From the NCBI GenBank assembly GCA_028712575.1, contig JAQTPU010000004.1:1-18740 (forward strand): a stretch of DNA of 18,740 bases, given 5' to 3'. Below, piece by piece: positions 1-6,570 of the stretch. A model generated the notes under the pieces. The model did no database searches. It was not told the origin of the DNA and saw only the letters and a program-made list of their open reading frames with translations. The DNA comes from Candidatus Iainarchaeum sp. Lineage in GTDB: Archaea; Iainarchaeota; Iainarchaeia; Iainarchaeales; GCA-2688035. Position 1 is the stretch's first letter; each line of letters begins with the position of its first letter. The position numbers and the translations under genes were made by a program.

Positions 1-37
1 GGGAATAATAAGCATCTTTCAAAGACTCCAAAGCCAT
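1..37 (-). CDS. start of a gene leaving the left edge
   Basis: An ATG at 37-35 opens a frame reading MALESLKDAYYS before the window ends. The residues look protein-like, with no stop codon in the 12 codons seen. A TATA-like box (minus strand, about 70-84) lies about 40 bases upstream, and a GTGGTTGA stretch directly before the ATG could act as a ribosome binding site. The product is not recognised. Twelve codons cannot exclude a chance open frame; the combination of promoter, possible Shine-Dalgarno and plausible residues makes a real gene more likely than not. Confidence 0.5.
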   Translation of the reverse strand, partial: MALESLKDAYYS

Positions 38-69
38 TCAACCACGCAGCAATGCCAATATATTGGTTT

Positions 70-84
70 GTTTATATATATTAA
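70..84 (-). promoter_or_regulatory. TATA-like box for the left-edge gene
   Basis: The minus strand reads TTAATATATATAAACA-like sequence here, a strong archaeal TATA box. A start site about 25 bases downstream falls near 50, leaving a leader of about 15 bases before the ATG at 37. The element is almost symmetric, so plus-strand use cannot be excluded, although no plus-strand gene follows. Confidence 0.4.
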
Positions 85-129
85 TTAAGCGAAAAATTTG
101 CAAATAAATTACTCTTTTTTCCTATATAA

Positions 130-296
130 GCCTTTTCTTGGAAAGAAAAGCCTTGGGAAAAGAACAATTTGCTTTGCAAATTGAGATTTGTCAGAGATGG
201 TCTTGGGGAAAGGGTTTTTGCTTTGCAAAAGTTTTCTTTGGCAACCTGCCTTTCTTTTTCAAAGAAAGGCGGAAAGAACAATTTGCTCTGCAATTT
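130..296. repeat. cluster of short hairpin repeats in a gene-free stretch (38-353)
   Basis: Three related units lie in about 170 bases. Unit 1 (130-183) has arms CTTTTCTT/AAGAAAAG with loop GGA, then TTGGGAAAAGAA, then the palindrome CAATTTGCTTTGCAAATTG (165-183). Unit 2 (202-231) is partial: TTGGGGAAAGGG then TTTTGC-TTT-GCAAAA (216-230). Unit 3 (248-296) has arms GCCTTTCTTT/AAAGAAAGGC with loop TTC (248-270), then GGAAAGAACAATTTGC-TCT-GCAA. The hairpins are kept while arm and loop sequences differ between units, which points to selection on structure. Most loops are three bases. Another small hairpin (ATTTGC-CC-GCAAAT, 319-332) follows. The stretch lies after the lipoprotein gene and before the left-edge gene. 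I see no credible coding in it. Confidence 0.65.
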
Positions 297-353
297 TAAA
301 AATCCCGAAAAAAAAGGAATTTGCCCGCAAATGCATTTTCAGGTTTTTCAGAA

Positions 354-572
354 TCAGAACGGGAGTTCGGGCGGAAGGCCATTCTGCTGGCCTGAAGGCA
401 TCGGAGGCTCTTCGCCCTGCCCTGCTATGCAGTCTGCAGGGCAGCTCTGGGCTGTTTCACCCGCATCGCAGGCAGCATTGCCGCAACCAGCAGAAGGCAG
501 TGTGCATCCGCTGGACAAGACGGCAAATACCGCAAGCGCAATAATTATTATCCCGATTTTTTTGTTATTCAT
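354..572 (-). CDS. small Cys-rich lipoprotein
   Basis: A secreted, lipid-anchored protein of 72 residues (75 if the ATG at 581 is used). The N-terminus has two lysines, a hydrophobic run rich in Ile and Ala, and the lipobox LSSGC; the Cys after SG would be the lipidated residue. The mature part carries CGNAACDAGETAQSCPADC, a Cys pattern of the form CGNxxCxxxExxxxCPxDC. The same pattern occurs in the large protein encoded just upstream, as CGNGTCGKLETICNCPKDC. The tail is rich in Pro, Gly and Gln (EEPPMPSGQ). It starts 24-33 bases after the stop of the 606-3998 gene on the same strand, so the two are probably co-transcribed. The start at 572 gives the usual short charged n-region. The function is unknown; a surface role is inferred. 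Confidence 0.7.
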   Translation of the reverse strand: MNNKKIGIIIIALAVFAVLSSGCTLPSAGCGNAACDAGETAQSCPADCIAGQGEEPPMPSGQQNGLPPELPF

Positions 573-605
573 GCAAATCAATTTTGTTTTTTGCCTTATT
601 TAATT

Positions 606-3600
606 TTATGGTGCAGGCGGCATTGGCGGCGCATTTCCGTCCGCGGCTGTCCAGCTGCATTCAGTTTCAGAATAAACTGCCATGGCAGTTCCAAGGTCAT
701 TATCCGAAATTTTTTTGTCCATTGCCTTTTCCCATTTCTGCGCTGCGGAATTGAACAGGAATGCCCTGCTGAAACTGCAGTTTCCGGCTTCATTGATTGT
801 CTTTCCAGCCATGCCCTGTATCACTGCAATAAAATTCCATCCCTTTGAAATTGCTTCAAGGCCATCGAATGTCACAGGCTTGCTGAGGGCTGCTTTTGCA
901 GTGCAGGTTTTTCCAGGATTGTAAAGCCAGTACCCTGCCCCAATCTTGGGGTTTGAAACAGGCTCGAATTTTCCCGCTGTTTTATTGTATCCGAAAAGCT
1001 TGAAATTGCTTGAATCACAGTCGCTGCTGCTCTGGCTTGCATCCCCGGGCAGGGAAAACAGGTTCCAGACCTTGTTTATCTGGATGGTTATCTGCTTGTC
1101 GCTGCCTTTTTCCTTGACAACAAAGACGGCTGCATTCGGATTCACTTCAAGCACTGAAACCAGGTAATTGTTCAGTTCAATGCTCTGGCCTGCCTGCAGA
1201 GAGTAAACGTCGAACGGCATCGGCGGCACTGGCAGGATTTCAACGCTGTTATTGCCGGCAGTGCTTTGCGTTGAAGTGTTTTTGATTTTTTCTTCGATTG
1301 CGCTTTTTGAAACATTTGTGCCGACGTATTCCTTGGAGTAAATGTAATTGCTCACGCCGAATTTAACTGTGCTTTCGTCAAGGCTTAAAACATCAATCTT
1401 AATGTTCGCCTCCAAAACATTTGCACCCGTGTTTTCAGCCAGCTTGAAATTGTCGTTCACATGCACGTTTATTTCTGCAGGGCCTGCCTGCCTGCTTACA
1501 ACAAAGTACGCGGATTCGGAATCAATGCCCTGCAGGGCAATTTTGTAGCCATACATCTCAACTGCCTGCCCGACAGCAATGCTTATAGTGCCGCTGCTTT
1601 CAGCTGTTGAACTGTCTGCCGCACTTGTTTCGAGCCAGACGCTTATCTGCGCAGACTGGCCTCCAATGCACTTTGTGCTGCCTGAAGGCTCGTTTGCACC
1701 GCACTTGTAAATTTGCACGCTGTAAAGTTTCAGGAATAAATCCGCGTTTGTAACATATGCTGTCTGAGATTCCTGCAATTTGAATTTTTCATCAAGGTTT
1801 ACTTTTATGTAATCCTCGTAAGGCTTTCCGACCATTAAAACCGCGGTTGCGCCGTCAATTCTCAATGCATGTATTGTGTATCCGAAAACAGTCCTTGTTT
1901 CTCCCTGCCTTATGTAAATTTCCGTTGCAGTTCCTGTGCTGCAGCTATTGCAGTTAGGGTTGTCAACAGTGCACGCAATCATTGTGCAAACTTGTGGCAT
2001 TTCTATTGTAAGCTTTGCCATTGGCCTCGGGTCAATGCGTATCTGTGCCTGTGTTTCTGTTACTGAGCCGGTGCTTGAAACAGCCTGCGCTGTCGTAACA
2101 GAAGTCGGCATTGCCTCTGAAGAAATTTTTGAAATTGTTGCATTGCCAGTAATTCCAGAGCCGGCAGAGCTTGAAGCAACAGGCACATTGGGCATTGCTA
2201 TTCCTGTAAGCCTTATTTTCATTCCGATTTCTTTTACTGTTGCTGTTTCATTTGTCGCCAAATCAAATTTTTCCCCGAGCGCAACTGTTTTTGTCGGCTG
2301 TTCAACTGTTCCTTTTGAAACAACAAAGCTTCCAGTATCCCCTTTTGTATAATTTAATTTCAAAAGGTAATTCCCGATTTTTTGGTAATCCCCGATTTTT
2401 TTCTGTGCGCCCTGCTTAACAGAAATCTTATATGGCGGGACATTTGTTTCCAGGATTGCTCTTGTGCTGCTCCCAATGCAGTCTGTAGTCGCATTTGCAT
2501 TAGTTGTAGCGCAATTCATAAATGCAATTTCCGCAAGAGTCATTTTCAATCCGGCTTCTTCAATCACTGCAGTTTGGTTTAGCTTTAGGAAAAATTCCTG
2601 GTCAAGCTTTGCATAAACAACTGTGTCGGAAAATTTTTCTACAAGCAATGTTGCGGAATATTTTCCCGTTGCCATGTTCATTGCAAGGCCGCCTAAAGTG
2701 ATTTTATATTCGCCAACAGTCGTGCTTGAGCCTGGTGCAAGGCTTACGCTTGTCTGTATTCCCGATGCCGTGCTGATTGAGAATAGCGCATAATTTCCGC
2801 CGTCAAGGCATTTTTCAGCTTCTTTGTTTGACGAACCTGCTGCGCATTTTAATCCTACCACGGAATCAAATTTCATTTTCACCAGGGCATTTTCTTTCTG
2901 GCTTTCCCAGATGTTTGCCTGCTGTTCCTGTGCCAGATCGAATTTTTCATTAAGCCCCGCATAAATAATTGGCTGGTAATTGCCCTTTGCAACAATAAAT
3001 TTTGCATTGCCGGAAACAGTGTCTGGCGTCTTGTTTTGGTTTGTTGCTTTTGCTTCTACCACAAATGTTCCATCATAACTTGGCACGCTTGCTTTTCCTT
3101 CATAGTACCCGCTGTCATAATTGTATTCGAGTGCCGCAGAACTGCCTGGTGCATTGCTGCCAGCTCCGCTGGCTGTTGCATAAATAATCTGGTAAATTCC
3201 TGCTTTTGCAGTTGTGCCTTCTTCAGGCAGGCTTGGCGTCCCGTCCAAATCAAGAATTTTTGCATAAATCATTACTTCTTTGTCTGTTCCCAAAGTATAT
3301 GCCTGCTTGTCTGTCCAGGCAGCGCTGACGTAAAACCCGGATTGGGTGTTTTCCCTGATGCACATTCCTGATGCATCCGGATAAGTTTCCTTGTACTGGC
3401 ATGTCAGTCCTGAACAGCATTGGAATCCTGCAATGCCGCCGCACATTTCCTTTTCAGCCCTGCAGGCATTTGTGGTTTCGCAGTCTTTCGGGCAGTTGCA
3501 TATTGTTTCAAGTTTTCCGCAGGTTCCGTTCCCGCAGTTGATGCATGTTCCTACAGGGCTGCCTTTCAGCAGGCCTGTTTCAACGCATTTTCCGTTTTCA

Positions 3601-3998
3601 ACTATTCTCGAATCAAACCCCGATTCCCATTCTGTAAGGCCGGAACAGCATGATTCGGGATAATCCTTGTAAACTTTGGAATAATTTTCTCCTTCTTTTG
3701 CGCAAGCGGGAATTGTTTTGCACTCCCCGGCGTAAGCCGCTTCAATTCCCGCGGAATTTGCAAGGCATTTGTTTGAATAAGTTTTTCCGTCTGTTCCGCA
3801 GACAGGCGCATATTCCATTGTGCATATGGCGTTCAATTCTTCGGATTTAACTGCTGCAGCATTCGCGCTTATTGCAAAAACAAAAATCAGCCCGACAATC
3901 AGAAAAGGCAAAAAACCCGTTACCCCTGCTTTTTTGTCCATATATAAACCGTTAAATTGAATGTTTTTCCTTTTATTTAAATCTTCCCAGTTTCTCAT
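606..3998 (-). CDS. large secreted Kazal-domain protein with five tandem beta-rich repeats
   Basis: An 1130-residue exported protein. A hydrophobic signal segment spans about residues 27-47. Residues 59-93 form a Kazal-type serine-protease-inhibitor domain (PVCGTDGKTYSNKC core, closing at GEC). Further Cys-rich blocks follow: CCSG at 117-120, CGNGTCGKLETICNCPKDC at 155-173, and CCSGLTC at 194-200. About 220-335 looks like an Ig-like beta domain. Five tandem units then run at about 345-456, 460-562, 571-725, 731-836 and 843-962. Each begins like a LDEKFKL motif, passes through a G(Y/E)YKI-like strand and ends near a FVVSK-like strand. Residues 970-1117 contain WNLFSLP and a second GWNFIAV, then a PPMPPAP tail. 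No C-terminal membrane anchor is visible. The start at 3998 is preceded by GGGGGAT at suitable spacing. An internal ATG at 3941 would give a classic short signal peptide but has no Shine-Dalgarno. The lipoprotein gene follows closely. Confidence 0.85.
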   Translation of the reverse strand: MRNWEDLNKRKNIQFNGLYMDKKAGVTGFLPFLIVGLIFVFAISANAAAVKSEELNAICTMEYAPVCGTDGKTYSNKCLANSAGIEAAYAGECKTIPACAKEGENYSKVYKDYPESCCSGLTEWESGFDSRIVENGKCVETGLLKGSPVGTCINCGNGTCGKLETICNCPKDCETTNACRAEKEMCGGIAGFQCCSGLTCQYKETYPDASGMCIRENTQSGFYVSAAWTDKQAYTLGTDKEVMIYAKILDLDGTPSLPEEGTTAKAGIYQIIYATASGAGSNAPGSSAALEYNYDSGYYEGKASVPSYDGTFVVEAKATNQNKTPDTVSGNAKFIVAKGNYQPIIYAGLNEKFDLAQEQQANIWESQKENALVKMKFDSVVGLKCAAGSSNKEAEKCLDGGNYALFSISTASGIQTSVSLAPGSSTTVGEYKITLGGLAMNMATGKYSATLLVEKFSDTVVYAKLDQEFFLKLNQTAVIEEAGLKMTLAEIAFMNCATTNANATTDCIGSSTRAILETNVPPYKISVKQGAQKKIGDYQKIGNYLLKLNYTKGDTGSFVVSKGTVEQPTKTVALGEKFDLATNETATVKEIGMKIRLTGIAMPNVPVASSSAGSGITGNATISKISSEAMPTSVTTAQAVSSTGSVTETQAQIRIDPRPMAKLTIEMPQVCTMIACTVDNPNCNSCSTGTATEIYIRQGETRTVFGYTIHALRIDGATAVLMVGKPYEDYIKVNLDEKFKLQESQTAYVTNADLFLKLYSVQIYKCGANEPSGSTKCIGGQSAQISVWLETSAADSSTAESSGTISIAVGQAVEMYGYKIALQGIDSESAYFVVSRQAGPAEINVHVNDNFKLAENTGANVLEANIKIDVLSLDESTVKFGVSNYIYSKEYVGTNVSKSAIEEKIKNTSTQSTAGNNSVEILPVPPMPFDVYSLQAGQSIELNNYLVSVLEVNPNAAVFVVKEKGSDKQITIQINKVWNLFSLPGDASQSSSDCDSSNFKLFGYNKTAGKFEPVSNPKIGAGYWLYNPGKTCTAKAALSKPVTFDGLEAISKGWNFIAVIQGMAGKTINEAGNCSFSRAFLFNSAAQKWEKAMDKKISDNDLGTAMAVYSETECSWTAADGNAPPMPPAP

Positions 3999-4147
3999 CC
4001 AGTTAATCCCCCATAAAACAAAAACTGAATTTTCTTAAGACTCTATTATCCTGGCCTTAATAAAGGGCTTTTGATTTGCTTAGGCAAAAAACTAATTTCC
4101 AGAGGCAACAGGATAACTCTTTTATTCATGTAAACCCTATTTTTAGC

Positions 4148-5245
4148 ATGAACAAAACTGCCCAGGGCGCCATTGAATACCTGTTATTGGTCGGCGGCGC
4201 TGTCATTGTCGCAGCAGTTTTGCTTGTGCTTTTAACGGGCGCTGGGACAAACATAGGGCAAAGCGTTGAAAACAGCCTGTCTGAAACAGCCTGCAAGCTT
4301 AATCCCGAAAATTGCGGCAAAAAAATTGTTTCCTTTTGGGGGGTTTATGTCGGCGGCGTGTCATATAAGCCGGGGGAATGGCAGGCATATATGGAGCTTT
4401 TTCCGAAATTGAAGGAAATCGGTTTCACGCATTTTGGAGTAAATGTCTGGGATTCTGATCCGGATTTTGCAGGCCTTATTGCAGACGTGCGGGCAATAGG
4501 CCCCATTATGCTTCATTATGGGCCTGGCTTTCCTCACCAAGATGGAAATCCCAATCTGCTTGACCCCAACAGCATAGAGGGGCAAAACCATCCGGAAAAC
4601 GGCCAGGACATGAAATATTTCGGCGCTGCCGGGTTTGATGCTTATAAATGTTCTTCCTATTATGGCATGGACTGGTGCGAAAAAAACAACGGATTGAATT
4701 GTTCTCTGAAGCCGAACCAGCTTGCAATAGACCCGTCATACACGGGCAGGGTCTGGCAGGCAGAACTTGATTCTTTCCAGAAAGTCTTGGACAAGGTGCC
4801 TTTGCAGGAAAACGATATTGTTGAGTTTGATTTGGAGATATGGATGAGGCCAAGCTATGTTGACGGCGACATAATAAACGACTGTTATCGCGGCGCCCTG
4901 TCAAACAACACTGTGAATTATTCTGGCACACTGCAGGAAAAATATGTGCAGTATTACAATTATTGGAAAGCCCGCGGAGCAGATTTGGCTGCGGAAGCAA
5001 AAGCCAGCAACGGCAATGCGGGAATTATTTTTTACCATGAAAATATTCCGCCTTTTTCAAATCCTAACGACATACAAAAGTTTGATACTTACACGCCCGC
5101 AGGAAGCGGAGATGCAGCGTCTCCCTCGTTTTATTTCCTGCCTGACCTTGCAAGGCTGCAAAACAAGCTGGATGCCGGAGATTACAGCGGCTCGTATCCA
5201 TGGATAAGCTTTTCGAGAAAAAGCGGAACTGATTTTGAAAAATGA
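4148..5245 (+). CDS. class III signal-peptide protein with barrel-like enzyme domain (ends at an in-frame TGA)
   Basis: From ATG 4148 the protein starts MNKTAQGAIEYLLLVGG, a class III signal peptide (Q at +1 and E at +5 after the processing site, then a hydrophobic helix). EppA-type processing and pilin-like membrane anchoring are therefore expected. The extracellular part, from about residue 60, alternates strand-like and helix-like segments. It has acidic residues at two strand ends, E230 (EFDLEIW) and E298 (IIFYHEN). That arrangement suggests a TIM-barrel glycosidase-type hydrolase, but I do not recognise the exact family. Translation stops at TGA 5243-5245, yet the same frame stays open and protein-like to 5500 (next entry). 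The gene is divergent from the 606-3998 gene. TTTTATTC near 4118 could be the TATA box of a leaderless transcript. An upstream ATG at 4076 would add an unlikely extension before the signal peptide. Confidence 0.75.
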   Translation: MNKTAQGAIEYLLLVGGAVIVAAVLLVLLTGAGTNIGQSVENSLSETACKLNPENCGKKIVSFWGVYVGGVSYKPGEWQAYMELFPKLKEIGFTHFGVNVWDSDPDFAGLIADVRAIGPIMLHYGPGFPHQDGNPNLLDPNSIEGQNHPENGQDMKYFGAAGFDAYKCSSYYGMDWCEKNNGLNCSLKPNQLAIDPSYTGRVWQAELDSFQKVLDKVPLQENDIVEFDLEIWMRPSYVDGDIINDCYRGALSNNTVNYSGTLQEKYVQYYNYWKARGADLAAEAKASNGNAGIIFYHENIPPFSNPNDIQKFDTYTPAGSGDAASPSFYFLPDLARLQNKLDAGDYSGSYPWISFSRKSGTDFEK

Positions 5246-5500
5246 GACCCAAAAATAACCCAGAAGGCAGGCTATATGCTTAGGCAGGAGGGCGTTGCGG
5301 GAATAATCGAATTTCCCGGCCCGCAGGAAATTTTTTCTAAGGAGGGAATTGCAAACGGCTATACGAAAGAAGTTTATCTTGCGCACGCCAAGGCATTAAT
5401 GGACGGTTTTGAAAAAGGCATTAATCCCGGGCATTTGACTGAAATTTGCGGCGATTCAATGGATAATGACGGCGACATGCAGATAGATGAAGGCTGCTGA
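5246..5500 (+). pseudogene. in-frame C-terminal continuation of the 4148 gene, with a Ca-binding-like Asp motif
   Basis: Reading straight on after TGA 5243-5245 in the same frame gives 84 codons to the TGA at 5498-5500. They contain a likely last barrel strand (GVAGIIEFPGP), a helical segment, and the terminal motif CGDSMDNDGDMQIDEGC. The spacing of Asp/Asn in this motif resembles the short C-x-D-x-x-D-N-D-x-D calcium-binding tails of secreted prokaryotic proteins. No separate Shine-Dalgarno precedes the internal ATG at 5276, so independent translation is unlikely. The simplest reading is that 4148-5500 was one gene, now cut by a single nonsense change, or else read through. A sequencing error would look the same. 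Confidence 0.65.
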
Positions 5501-5530
5501 CCTCGCGATTGAGGCTGTTTTTAATTCTTT
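5501..5530 (+). terminator. possible terminator after the surface-enzyme gene
   Basis: A small hairpin, CCTC-GCGATT-GAGG (5501-5514), directly follows the stop codon and is followed by a T-rich run (GTTTTTAATTCTTTTA). T-rich tracts end transcription in archaea; the short stem is only supporting evidence. The same T-rich run leads into the promoter of the next gene. Confidence 0.35.
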
Positions 5531-5571
5531 TATTTTATTATATTTTCTTATACATTGCAACGGGTTTTGTT

Positions 5572-6570
5572 ATGGCTAAAAAAATAAAGGCAATCGGCAT
5601 GCTTTCCGGCGGTTTGGATTCCAGCATTGCGGCAAAACTTATTCTTGACCAGGGCATAGATGTAATCGCCCTGAATTTCAAGAGCCCCTTCTGCCTTTGC
5701 GACCAGAAAGGCAAATGTTATTCTGCAATTATTGCGGCCCAATTGAAAATTCCCCTGAAGACAGTTTTCAAGGGCGAAGATTACATCCGGCTTCTGCAGA
5801 ATCCAAAGCACGGGTATGGAAGCGGAATGAACCCGTGCATTGACTGCAGGATTTTTGCCCTGAAAAAAGCAAGAAAATTTGCAAAGCAGGCAGGCGCAAA
5901 GTTTATTTTTACCGGGGAAGTTTTGGGCCAGAGGCCCATGAGCCAGCGCTCTGATGCGCTGCGTTTGATTGAAAAAGAAGCCGGCCTGAAAGGAAAACTG
6001 CTTAGGCCTTTGTCTGCAAAACTCCTGCCTGAAACAGAGGCTGAAAAAAAAGGCTGGATTCGAAGGGAAAATCTTCTGGCAATAAACGGCAGGGGCAGGA
6101 AGCGGCAATTCGAACTTGCAAAATCCCTTAATGTGAACGATTATCCCTGTCCATCGGGGGGGTGCCTTTTAACATACAAGGAATTTGCCGCAAAAGTCCG
6201 CGATTTGTTCAGCCACAGGAAAAAAGCCACTCTTATTGACATTGAACTGCTGAAAATAGGCAGGCATTTCAGGTTCGGAGAAAACAAAATAATTGCAGGG
6301 CGCGATGAAAAGGAAAACAAAAACCTGCTTGCATTAGTACAAAAAAAAGAGCTTGTTTTTGAAGTTCCGAAAACAGGCAGCCCGATTGTGCTGTTGCAGG
6401 GCAAAAAAACAAAACAGGCAGTTGAAAAAGCAGCCTCGATTGCACTGCGCTATTCCGATTGTACTAATGATTCCGCACCAGTCGAATACTGGCAGGGAAA
6501 ATCAAAAAAGAAAAATAGGGTGCTGGTGCAAAAAATTTCCGAAGAAGAGCTTTTAAAAATCAGGATTTGA
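5572..6570 (+). CDS. PP-loop ATPase of the tRNA 2-thiouridylase/ThiI-related type
   Basis: A 332-residue cytoplasmic protein that probably adenylates a tRNA base and transfers sulfur to it. The ATP-binding PP-loop SGGLDSS lies at about residues 12-18. NPCIDC follows (the Cys pair typical of thiouridylases), then FTGEVLGQRPMSQR, LRPLSAKLLPET and PCPSGGC, which are hallmarks of the long bacterial/archaeal family related to MnmA and ThiI. The C-terminal third (KIGRHFRFGENKIIAGRDE) is the second, RNA-binding-like domain of that family. ATG 5572 is chosen because a TATA-like TTTTATTATATTTT lies at 5533-5546, placing the transcript start within a few bases. The TTG-initiated extension from 5509 reads through promoter DNA. 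The exact tRNA position modified cannot be read from sequence. The 3' end overlaps the copper ATPase gene by 11 bases, tail to tail. Confidence 0.85.
   Translation: MAKKIKAIGMLSGGLDSSIAAKLILDQGIDVIALNFKSPFCLCDQKGKCYSAIIAAQLKIPLKTVFKGEDYIRLLQNPKHGYGSGMNPCIDCRIFALKKARKFAKQAGAKFIFTGEVLGQRPMSQRSDALRLIEKEAGLKGKLLRPLSAKLLPETEAEKKGWIRRENLLAINGRGRKRQFELAKSLNVNDYPCPSGGCLLTYKEFAAKVRDLFSHRKKATLIDIELLKIGRHFRFGENKIIAGRDEKENKNLLALVQKKELVFEVPKTGSPIVLLQGKKTKQAVEKAASIALRYSDCTNDSAPVEYWQGKSKKKNRVLVQKISEEELLKIRI

Noticed and set aside
81..293. Minus-strand open frame of 70 codons with an internal LQSKLFF repeat
   Set aside because: The repeated peptide is just the translation of the hairpin repeats; no start signal is seen.
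130..296. CRISPR array
   Set aside because: Only three imperfect units of unequal length, variable spacing, no uniform spacers and no cas genes nearby.
5243..5245. TGA as a selenocysteine codon
   Set aside because: No selenoprotein family fits, no convincing SECIS-like element was seen after the gene, and a plain nonsense change explains it more simply.
5509..5571. Hydrophobic N-terminal extension of the PP-loop enzyme (from TTG)
   Set aside because: The residues come from T-rich promoter and terminator DNA; a cytosolic tRNA-modifying enzyme needs no such segment.
5944..5958. Third copy of the direct-repeat core (CCAGCGCTCTGATGC)
   Set aside because: Short coincidental match inside the conserved SQRSDAL coding region of the PP-loop enzyme.
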